NCBI GenBank assembly: GCA_026985975.1
Contig: JALSPL010000537.1
Span: 1-6,639 of the forward strand
Direction of reading: 5' to 3'
Origin: Anaerolineae bacterium
GTDB taxonomy: Bacteria; Chloroflexota; Anaerolineae; J102
DNA: 6,639 bases
Shown here: positions 1-6,639 of the stretch, piece by piece
Layout of the letters: every line of letters begins with the position of its first letter
Numbering within the stretch: the first letter of the stretch is position 1
Notes under the pieces: generated by a model
What the model was told of the DNA's origin: nothing
Databases searched by the model: none
The model's input: the letters and a program-made list of their open reading frames with translations, nothing else
Translations under genes and position numbers: made by a program

Positions 1-1550
1 AGGATGAGGATGCGCGGGTCTCGCAGAATGGCCCGGGCGATGGCGATGCGCTGCTTCTGTCCGCCCGAAAGAGTGACCCCGCGCTCGCCCACCAACGTGT
101 CATAGCCCTGAGGAAAGCTGAGGATGCTGTCGTGGATGGCTGCGGCTTTGGCTGCGGCCACGATCTCATCATCGCTGACCTCGCGCTCGGCGCCATAGGC
201 GATGTTGGCGCGCAGGGTGCGGGAAAAGAGGAAGGGCTCCTGCTCGACAAAGGCGATCTGGCTGCGTAGGAAACGACGGGGATAGCGCCGCAGTTCTACG
301 CCATCCAGCAAAATACGGCCCTCGGTGTAATCATAAAAGCGGGGCAGCAGGTTGACCAACGTGGTCTTGCCCGACCCGGAAGCGCCCAACAGAGCCACCG
401 TCTGACCCGGGCGGCAATGAAAGCTGATATTTTTGAGGATGGGAACGGGAGATTCAGCCTCATAGGCAAAGCTGACATCCTCGAAGCGGACATCGCCCGC
501 CACGGGCCCCTGGGGCGGATAATCGCCATCCTGCAGCGGCTCTTTCGCTTCGCGAATAATGGCCGCCACCCGTTCGTAAGAGACCAGCGCCGTGGATGTC
601 TGCACGATGACCCGGCCCAAATTGCGCATGGGCCAGATGATATAGACCAGCATGCCGATGTAGGCCAGATAGCTGCCGATACTGATGGTTCCGTTCATCA
701 CCATCAGGCCGCCCGCCACATAGCCCACCAGCATCTGAAAACCGGCGATGAGATCGGAGCCGGGCCAGAAAAGCGAGTGGAAGAAGATGAGTTTGACGCC
801 CAACCGATATTTCAGCCAGCTTACGCCGTCGAATTTTTTCTTTTCATAGCGCTGGCGGGCGAAGGCTTTCACCACCCGCACGCCGGAGAGGTTTTCCTGC
901 AGGGTGGATGAGACCACCGCGTCCTGCTCCTGATAGCGCTCATATTGCTTTGCGATGCGCTTGAAGAAGAAGTAGGAGAGTAGCACCAGCACCGGCACGG
1001 CCGCCACCGAAATCAGGGCCAGACGGGCGTCCAGCCGCCAGATGGCGATGAAGTTGATGATGAACAGCAGCAGGATGCGGCCAATGCTCATGGCCTGCTC
1101 CTGATAAAAACGCCGCACAGCTTCCACATCCGACGTGGCGCGCTGAATGAGCTCGCCTGTGCGGGTTCGATCGTGAAAAGAGAAGCTCAGGCGCTGGATG
1201 TGATCGTAAACGTAATTGCGCAGGCGCAGGGCCACGCCCTCGGCTGTTTTGGTCGCCAGCCATCCGCTGAGAAATGTGAATCCGCCTTGCACCAGCGCCA
1301 GGCCGATAAATCCCAGCGCCACCAGGGCCATGTATTGCCAGGATTTGCCCGCGCCCAGCACCTTATCCACAAAATAACCGATGAGCAGATAGGTGGCGGT
1401 GCGGGAGAGCGCCGAGACGGCCACGGCCAGATTGGCGGTGATGAAAGCCGCATAGTAGCCGCGCAGCAACCGCCAGAGCCCGACAAAGCGACTTTGGGCC
1501 AGGGTTTTATTGAGATCCAGGGGAATGATGGGCGGGGATGATGGAGTCAT
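1..1550 (-). CDS. ABC exporter half-transporter (MsbA/LmrA type), 3' end cut by the window
   Basis: Fused membrane and ATPase domains of a type IV ABC exporter, which would act as a dimer in the inner membrane and use ATP to export lipid, drug or another hydrophobic substrate; the substrate cannot be read from sequence. 516 residues are visible. Hydrophobic segments lie near residues 34-60, 72-98, 155-173, 177-198, 263-285 and 288-308, the usual six. Residues 126-148 (FHDRTRTGEL...TSDVEAVR) are the typical first intracellular coupling region. The ATPase domain starts near 353: Walker A GASGSGKTT at 389-397, Q-loop Gln437 in FVEQEP, VGERG at 487-491, signature LSGGQ at 494-498. The reading frame leaves the window at the start of Walker B (RILI), so the catalytic Glu and H-loop, roughly 80-90 residues, are missing. 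ATG at 1550 is chosen because it places a normal short N-terminus before the first membrane segment; an in-frame GTG at 1610 would add 20 residues. Neither has a clear Shine-Dalgarno. Confidence 0.95.
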   Translation of the reverse strand, partial: MTPSSPPIIPLDLNKTLAQSRFVGLWRLLRGYYAAFITANLAVAVSALSRTATYLLIGYFVDKVLGAGKSWQYMALVALGFIGLALVQGGFTFLSGWLATKTAEGVALRLRNYVYDHIQRLSFSFHDRTRTGELIQRATSDVEAVRRFYQEQAMSIGRILLLFIINFIAIWRLDARLALISVAAVPVLVLLSYFFFKRIAKQYERYQEQDAVVSSTLQENLSGVRVVKAFARQRYEKKKFDGVSWLKYRLGVKLIFFHSLFWPGSDLIAGFQMLVGYVAGGLMVMNGTISIGSYLAYIGMLVYIIWPMRNLGRVIVQTSTALVSYERVAAIIREAKEPLQDGDYPPQGPVAGDVRFEDVSFAYEAESPVPILKNISFHCRPGQTVALLGASGSGKTTLVNLLPRFYDYTEGRILLDGVELRRYPRRFLRSQIAFVEQEPFLFSRTLRANIAYGAEREVSDDEIVAAAKAAAIHDSILSFPQGYDTLVGERGVTLSGGQKQRIAIARAILRDPRILI

Positions 1551-1616
1551 AATGAGGGTGAATTCGTCAGAAGACGCGAAAAGTTCCAGGTTGCTGATTG
1601 ATTCAGTCACAAAAGA

Positions 1617-1657
1617 GGCGTTTCTTTCTTGTTCCCGACAAGACGCGCAAAAACGCC
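1617..1657 (-). promoter_or_regulatory. Candidate leader hairpin of the ABC exporter mRNA
   Basis: In the minus-strand transcript, GGCGTTT (1657-1651) can pair with AAACGCC (1623-1617), and inside it TCTTGT (1643-1638) pairs with ACAAGA (1632-1627) around a 5-nt CGGGA loop. An asymmetric internal loop separates the two stems. The hairpin is followed by TCTTTT, a short and interrupted U-rich tract, so it may be an attenuator, an mRNA-stabilising fold, or nothing functional. If translation began at the GTG at 1610, the fold would end only six bases before it, which is one reason to prefer ATG 1550. Confidence 0.3.
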
Positions 1658-1695
1658 CCACGGTCTGGTAAGCCCCGGCGCTTGTGTCAGGCGCT

Positions 1696-1724
1696 ATTAT
1701 ACGCCAGCGGGCGGGGGAGGACAA
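1696..1724 (-). promoter_or_regulatory. Sigma70-type promoter for the ABC exporter
   Basis: On the minus strand a perfect -10 TATAAT (1701-1696) lies 17 bases after TTGTCC (1724-1719), which matches four of six -35 consensus positions. Transcription would start near 1689, giving a leader of about 140 bases to the ATG at 1550. The spacer is strongly C-rich. Confidence 0.65.
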
Positions 1725-1790
1725 ATTCCGCGTTCGTAACGCAATGAATTGTCGAAAATGCTACATTTATGGGATACTGACTTCGCAGTC

Positions 1791-1824
1791 GCCATGAGCG
1801 GCTGCCCGCCAATAAGAATGAAAA
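1791..1824. repeat. 34-bp direct repeat, copy 1
   Basis: Begins gccatgagcggctgc and ends aataagaatgaaaa. It matches the copy at 1986-2019 at 32 of 34 positions in the same orientation, with mismatches at the 16th and 21st bases. The copies lie 195 bp apart start to start and bracket the heptad hairpin. Confidence 0.85.
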
Positions 1825-1862
1825 TGAGCAAGCCAATCTGGCTGGATAGCCAAGCCCGTAAA

Positions 1863-1914
1863 ACGTAATGCGTAAGGCGTAAGGACCTCACGTTTTACGT
1901 TTTACGCATTACGT
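1863..1914. repeat. Heptad-built hairpin of the ACGTTTT/ACGCATT family
   Basis: The left arm 1863-1882 pairs with the right arm 1895-1914: 13 perfect pairs (acgtaatgcgtaa with ttacgcattacgt), two G-T wobbles, then five more pairs, around a 12-base loop. Both arms are made of 7-base units: cgtaatg, cgtaagg, cgtaagg on the left and acgtttt, acgtttt, acgcatt on the right. No T-tract follows on either strand, so it does not look like an ordinary terminator. It resembles dispersed intergenic heptad repeats I associate with Chloroflexota; that association is from memory. Confidence 0.8.
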
Positions 1915-1985
1915 GGTGCGCCAGGCCAATGCTGGCTTCGAGAGCGTCTCTGCAAACGACGCCAACGTTTATTTTCGGGACAGGC

Positions 1986-2019
1986 GCCATGAGCGGCTGC
2001 ACGCCGATAAGAATGAAAA
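1986..2019. repeat. 34-bp direct repeat, copy 2
   Basis: Second copy of the element at 1791-1824, differing at two positions (a for c, g for a). Sequence outside the two copies does not match: copy 2 is preceded by tattttcgggacaggc and copy 1 by an unrelated stretch, so only the 34-bp core is shared within the window. Confidence 0.85.
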
Positions 2020-2028
2020 AACGTCTGT

Positions 2029-2113
2029 GTCATTCTGAGTGACCAACGGGAGCGAAGAATCTCGCGTTTGCAGACGGGGAGATTCCTCAGTCGCTGCGCT
2101 CCTTCGGAATGAC
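2029..2113. repeat. 85-bp imperfect inverted repeat (REP/MITE-like intergenic element)
   Basis: The ends gtcattc (2029-2035) and gaatgac (2107-2113) are perfect inverted copies, as are the inner edges gaatctc (2057-2063) and gagattc (2079-2085). The two 35-base arms match at about 24 of 35 positions when one is reverse-complemented, around a 15-base centre. The pattern GTCATTCTGAG...GAATCTC resembles a dispersed intergenic repeat seen in several environmental bacterial lineages (from memory). No transposase is nearby, so it would be non-autonomous if mobile. A GTG inside it opens the oxidoreductase frame 55 codons too early. Confidence 0.7.
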
Positions 2114-2141
2114 GTAAACATAATTTTATTTACGAAGCAGT

Positions 2142-2203
2142 TTATCCACACTAATCCCCACTTTTTCCGCATTCCCCACAGATTATCCACAAGGTTATCC
2201 ACA
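2142..2203 (+). promoter_or_regulatory. Cluster of three perfect DnaA boxes beside an AT-rich patch
   Basis: TTATCCACA, the consensus DnaA box, occurs at 2142-2150, 2183-2191 and 2195-2203, all in the same orientation. A weaker 7/9 match, TTCCCCACA, lies at 2172-2180, so the last three sites follow at 11- and 12-base steps, about one helical turn each. The AT-rich stretch 2114-2137 lies just upstream. The final box ends at the base before the ATG at 2204. This could be a DnaA-controlled operator, a DnaA-titrating site or part of a replication origin; neither dnaA nor dnaN is visible in the window. Confidence 0.75.
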
Positions 2204-3223
2204 ATGAAGCTTGATATTGTCCTCGATGCTGATACGCTTTCCCAGATTCGCACCACCGCCATCGCCGCAGAAAGCATTGGGTTCGACGCCATCTGGACGC
2301 CCGAAACCCGGCATGATCCTTTTCCGCAACTGGCGCTGGTGGCCGAACACACTGAAAATATTGAAATAGGCACCGCCATCGCCGTGGCTTTCGCCCGCAG
2401 CCCCATGCACACAGCGTATGTGGCCTGGGATATGGCCCGATACAGCGACGGGCGCTTCATTCTGGGCCTGGGCACGCAGATCAAACCGCACATCGAACGA
2501 CGGTTTTCCATGCCCTGGAGCAAGCCAGCCGCCCGGCTGCGGGAATATATCCTGGCCCTCAAACATATCTGGCGGACGTGGCAGTATAATGAGAAGCTGA
2601 ATTTTCGTGGCGAGTTCTACAAGATGACTCTGATGTCCCCTTTCTTCAACCCCGGTCCCATCGCCCATCCCGATATCCCCATCTACATTGCCGGGGTCAA
2701 CCGGCGGCTGTGTGAGCTGGCGGGCGAGCTGTGCGACGGTTTCCACGTGCATCCCTTCCACACCGTCGACTACCTACGAGAGCATATTCGCCCCTGGATG
2801 GCGGCGGGGGCGGAGAAGGCGGGCCGGAATGTGACGGATGTGGCTTTCAGCGCCACGGTCTTCGCCATCGTTGGAGATACGGAGCAGGAGCGGGCCATGC
2901 GCCGCCAGCAGGTGCGGATGCAGATCGCATTTTACGCATCCACGCCCTCTTATCGTCCGGTCCTGGCGCAGCACGGCTGGGAAGACATCGGGGAGCAGTT
3001 GGGCAAGATGGCTGTGCGCAAGCAGTGGGCGGAGATGCCTGCTCTGATCTCGGATGATATGCTGGAGCGATTCGCGCTCACCGGGACCTGGGATGAGATA
3101 GGCCCGGCCATCCGCGCCCGCTATGGCGATTTGCTGCAACGCGCCACCCTCTACATCCCCTTTGTTCCCGGCGAGAATGATGACGGCTGGCGGCGGTTGC
3201 TGGCCGCCATCAAAACCGATTGA
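2204..3223 (+). CDS. LLM-class flavin/F420-dependent oxidoreductase (MSMEG_2256-like)
   Basis: A 339-residue luciferase-like (bacterial luciferase alpha-type TIM barrel) oxidoreductase, probably cytoplasmic and using reduced coenzyme F420 or FMN for hydride transfer; substrate unknown. Seen: IGFDAIWTPET near residues 25-35, IEIGTAIAVAFARSP at 53-67, RFILGLGTQ at 84-92, and HIERRFSMPWSKP at 96-108, the last a hallmark of the TIGR03617-type F420 group as I recall it. IYIAGVN at 160-166 is the usual late barrel strand. Length is normal for the family. The frame is open back to a GTG at 2039, but that 55-codon extension runs through an inverted repeat and DnaA boxes and has no family similarity; ATG 2204 gives the standard MKLDIVLDAD start, with AAGG (2191-2194) nine bases upstream as a modest ribosome site. 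It is convergent with the spoVS-like gene and shares its terminator. F420 use is inferred, not shown. Confidence 0.92.
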   Translation: MKLDIVLDADTLSQIRTTAIAAESIGFDAIWTPETRHDPFPQLALVAEHTENIEIGTAIAVAFARSPMHTAYVAWDMARYSDGRFILGLGTQIKPHIERRFSMPWSKPAARLREYILALKHIWRTWQYNEKLNFRGEFYKMTLMSPFFNPGPIAHPDIPIYIAGVNRRLCELAGELCDGFHVHPFHTVDYLREHIRPWMAAGAEKAGRNVTDVAFSATVFAIVGDTEQERAMRRQQVRMQIAFYASTPSYRPVLAQHGWEDIGEQLGKMAVRKQWAEMPALISDDMLERFALTGTWDEIGPAIRARYGDLLQRATLYIPFVPGENDDGWRRLLAAIKTD

Positions 3224-3232
3224 GGCGCGATG

Positions 3233-3267
3233 AAAAATCCCGTCGTTGTTGCGCTGACGGGATTTTT
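3233..3267. terminator. Bidirectional intrinsic terminator between convergent genes
   Basis: A perfect 12-bp stem, aaaaatcccgtc (3233-3244) with gacgggattttt (3256-3267), encloses an 11-base loop. The stem ends in five T on each strand, so it can serve both the oxidoreductase, whose stop lies 9 bases before, and the spoVS-like gene, whose stop codon begins at 3278 on the other strand. Confidence 0.9.
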
Positions 3268-3275
3268 ATACGTGG

Positions 3276-3635
3276 TCAGGATTCAGATTCAGGAGCGGAA
3301 GGATGAATCGCCGCTTCTCGGGCCTTTTTTTCCATCGTGAATAGCGCCAGAAGGCGATCAGGCAAAATGCCTGGCGGCACGGTCCACACCACCAGCTTGA
3401 CGGCCGTGCGCTCCAGGCCATGGATATCCACTTCGGTGAAGACCGGCACGCAGACAATGTTGACGTCATCTTCCTGCAAGTATCCCCGGGCGATAGCCGT
3501 GGCTTTGATGGCCTGATTGACGGCGCTGGCGCCAATGGCCTGCACCTCTGCGTAGCCTTGCTCGCGAATGATGCCCGCGATTGCACCCGCCACTGCGGTC
3601 GAACGAGATCGGGCCGAAACCTTGATGACTTCCAT
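3276..3635 (-). CDS. spoVS: SpoVS-like protein with C-terminal extension
   Basis: A 119-residue protein whose first ~86 residues match stage V sporulation protein S, a small Alba-like fold protein thought to bind nucleic acid. In Bacillus subtilis it affects septation, spore coat and later sporulation steps; homologues also occur in non-sporulating thermophiles and Chloroflexota-like bacteria, where the role is unknown. Seen: MEVIKVSARS at 1-10, VAGAIAGIIRE at 15-25, the core EVQAIGASAVNQAIKATAIARGY at 30-52 (partial core: QAIGASAVNQAIKA), then VCVPVFTEVDIHGLERTAVKLVV through 83. Typical SpoVS stops about here; residues 84-119 are an extra tail, hydrophobic then charged, ending SAPESES. ATG 3635 is chosen because it gives the family N-terminus and has a clear AGGAG (3648-3644) eight bases upstream; a longer frame to 3716 crosses the promoter. 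It is transcribed away from the pyrophosphatase gene. Confidence 0.93.
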   Translation of the reverse strand: MEVIKVSARSRSTAVAGAIAGIIREQGYAEVQAIGASAVNQAIKATAIARGYLQEDDVNIVCVPVFTEVDIHGLERTAVKLVVWTVPPGILPDRLLALFTMEKKAREAAIHPSAPESES

Positions 3636-3705
3636 GATGCTTGCTCCTGCAACGGTGGGGGGTGTTGAAAAAGGGCGGGGTGACAATGCTATGGTTCCTG
3701 TTATT

Positions 3706-3734
3706 ATTTTACACAAAGCGCGTCATGAAATCAA
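3706..3734 (-). promoter_or_regulatory. Candidate sigma70-type promoter for the spoVS-like gene
   Basis: Minus-strand TTGATT (3734-3729), four of six -35 positions, is 17 bases from TAAAAT (3711-3706), five of six -10 positions. Transcription would start near 3699 and give a leader of about 64 bases with the AGGAG site near its end. Spacing is ideal but both boxes are imperfect. Confidence 0.5.
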
Positions 3735-3757
3735 TCCCCCCGTCGAGCAGGGGGGAT
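3734..3757. repeat. C6/G6 hairpin abutting the spoVS -35 box
   Basis: atcccccc (3734-3741) and ggggggat (3750-3757) form a perfect 8-bp inverted repeat around gtcgagca. No T-tract follows on either strand, so it is unlikely to be a terminator. Its edge touches the candidate -35 box of the spoVS-like gene, a position suited to an operator, but no known regulator motif is recognised. Confidence 0.6.
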
Positions 3758-3920
3758 CAATGCGCCCCAAATGAAGTTCCCAATGGCGCTGGCAGCCTCT
3801 TTCGGCGCTGTGTCCGCGGGCATCATGCGCGCGGGATGCGATGCGAAGCAGCATTGCGCCGAGGTGTTTTCTGATCGATCGGGAACGAAAAGTTTTCCTG
3901 AATCATTCATGTCGTTTTTT

Positions 3921-3950
3921 TTGACAAATCGCGTCATTCGTCGTTACAAT
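3921..3950 (+). promoter_or_regulatory. Strong sigma70-type promoter for the membrane pyrophosphatase gene
   Basis: A perfect -35 TTGACA (3921-3926), preceded by a run of T, lies 18 bases before TACAAT (3945-3950), five of six -10 positions. Transcription would start near 3957, leaving a leader of about 84 bases before ATG 4041. This excludes any protein start upstream of about 3957 for the following gene. Confidence 0.85.
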
Positions 3951-4024
3951 TTCCCATCCGCTGCTGCTTTAGCAAATCTATGCGGATATCGATCTGACAA
4001 CGACGTCAATTCTTCGATTCCATC

Positions 4025-4040
4025 AAAGAGGAGCCGCATA
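4025..4040 (+). promoter_or_regulatory. Strong ribosome binding site that fixes the hppA start
   Basis: aaagaggag (4025-4033) is a near-ideal Shine-Dalgarno ending seven bases before the ATG at 4041. The open frame continues 90 codons further upstream, but that part includes the promoter and carries no pyrophosphatase similarity. Confidence 0.88.
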
Positions 4041-6416
<2,376 letters not shown>

Positions 6417-6436
6417 GTTGTTGCATCGAAAAAACG

Positions 6437-6467
6437 AGGCCTCGGAGTTTGCTCCGGGGCCTTTTTT
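6437..6467 (+). terminator. Intrinsic terminator after hppA
   Basis: ggcctcggag (6438-6447) pairs with ctccggggcc (6452-6461) in ten pairs including one G-U, around a tttg loop, and is followed by six T (6462-6467). A run of six A lies just upstream (6429-6434), so weak activity on the other strand is possible. It lies about 20 bases after the hppA stop, implying a single-gene transcript. Confidence 0.93.
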
Positions 6468-6591
6468 GTGGGGGCGTCTGTTCAATCATCGAAGCCGGAG
6501 CGGATGAAGGCGCGAGGGAAGATCGTTTCGGTTGGGCAATGCAACTTTGGATCGCATGAAAAAAGCTTTGTCTCACGCAAAGGAAAATATC

Positions 6592-6624
6592 AGGGTTTCG
6601 CCAAGAAAATATGGCTGAAACCCT
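6592..6624. repeat. Hairpin near the right edge, function unknown
   Basis: agggtttcgcc (6592-6602) pairs with ggctgaaaccct (6613-6624) with one bulged t, around a 10-base A-rich loop. No clean T-tract follows on either strand inside the window. It may belong to the control region of a gene beyond the edge. Between the hppA terminator and the window end I see no gene. Confidence 0.5.
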
Positions 6625-6639
6625 ACCATTTTCGCTGCT

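Larger units (their letters stand above)
1551..2203. other. Gene-free divergent region between exporter and oxidoreductase, rich in repeats
   Basis: No convincing protein is encoded here on either strand. Reading left to right it holds the exporter's leader (with a hairpin at 1617-1657) and promoter (1696-1724), first copy of a 34-bp direct repeat (1791-1824), a heptad-based hairpin (1863-1914), second repeat copy (1986-2019), an imperfect inverted repeat (2029-2113), an AT-rich patch (2114-2137) and a DnaA-box cluster (2142-2203). No good promoter for the plus-strand gene was found by eye. The stretch is visibly richer in A+T than the genes on either side. Confidence 0.8.
3636..4040. other. 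Divergent regulatory region between spoVS-like gene and pyrophosphatase gene
   Basis: No convincing gene. It holds the spoVS ribosome site (3644-3648), a candidate spoVS promoter (3706-3734), a C6/G6 hairpin (3734-3757), about 160 bases without a recognised element, the pyrophosphatase promoter (3921-3950) and its leader of roughly 80 bases. A minus-strand frame at 3731-3937 (68 codons) and the plus-strand extension from 3771 both cross these signals and lack family similarity, so neither is annotated. Confidence 0.75.

Noticed and set aside
417..911. 164-codon plus-strand frame inside the exporter
   Set aside because: Antisense shadow of the ABC exporter; no domain and a His/Asp-rich composition typical of such shadows.
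1697..1891. 64-codon minus-strand frame with a hydrophobic stretch
   Set aside because: It is made of the heptad hairpin and one 34-bp repeat and runs into the exporter's -10 box; the hydrophobic stretch comes from the repeat.
1863..1914. CRISPR-like or terminator-like reading of the heptad repeats
   Set aside because: Units are 7 bases with no spacers, and no T-tract follows the hairpin on either strand.
2114..2203. Firm call of a chromosomal replication origin
   Set aside because: DnaA boxes and an AT-rich patch are present, but dnaA, dnaN or other origin genes are not in the window and skew cannot be judged from 6.6 kb; kept only as a candidate.
3731..3937. 68-codon minus-strand frame in the divergent region
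   Set aside because: It overlaps the hppA -35 box and the C6/G6 hairpin, shows no recognisable family and is better explained as regulatory DNA.
3957..4040. Riboswitch in the hppA leader
   Set aside because: The leader is about 84 bases with only small, weak hairpins and no recognised aptamer consensus.
6556..6618. Possible 20-residue plus-strand peptide starting MKKALSHAKEN
   Set aside because: No ribosome site is seen and the end of the frame is formed by the hairpin at 6592-6624; length alone gives no support.

Overview
The window holds four protein-coding genes in the order ABC exporter (minus strand, cut by the left edge), LLM-class flavin/F420 oxidoreductase (plus), SpoVS-like protein (minus) and membrane pyrophosphatase (plus). 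Signals between them are unusually readable: three sigma70-type promoters, two intrinsic terminators, a tandem DnaA-box cluster and several intergenic repeat elements. No tRNA, rRNA, transposase, phage gene or CRISPR array was seen.

Organism: a moderately high-GC bacterium. An LLM oxidoreductase of the MSMEG_2256 type (usually a sign of F420 users), SpoVS outside an obvious sporulation locus, a K+-dependent membrane pyrophosphatase and heptad repeats of the ACGTTTT/ACGCATT kind together suggest Chloroflexota, perhaps Anaerolineae-like. This is inference from gene content and remembered repeat style, not proof.

Layout. 1-1550 (minus): MsbA/LmrA-type ABC half-transporter, missing the end of its ATPase domain. 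1551-2203: gene-free stretch with a promoter and leader hairpin for the exporter, two copies of a 34-bp direct repeat flanking a heptad-built 20-bp-stem hairpin, an 85-bp imperfect inverted repeat, an AT-rich patch, and three perfect TTATCCACA DnaA boxes of which the last touches the next start codon. 2204-3223 (plus): oxidoreductase. 3233-3267: terminator shared by two convergent genes. 3276-3635 (minus): SpoVS-like protein with a C-terminal extension. 3636-4040: divergent regulatory region with a promoter for each flanking gene and a C6/G6 hairpin. 4041-6416 (plus): membrane pyrophosphatase, followed by a strong terminator at 6437-6467. 6468-6639: no gene recognised.

The genes look like single transcription units, not one operon: neighbouring genes alternate in strand and each has its own signals where these can be seen. 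No shared pathway is apparent. The exporter and pyrophosphatase are both membrane transport proteins, one spending ATP and the other using pyrophosphate to build an ion gradient. I do not see a wholly new multi-gene system. The most unusual items are the DnaA-box cluster fused to the oxidoreductase start, the composite repeat region before it, and residue patterns in the pyrophosphatase pointing to a K+-dependent, possibly Na+-pumping enzyme with an extra signal-like N-terminus.
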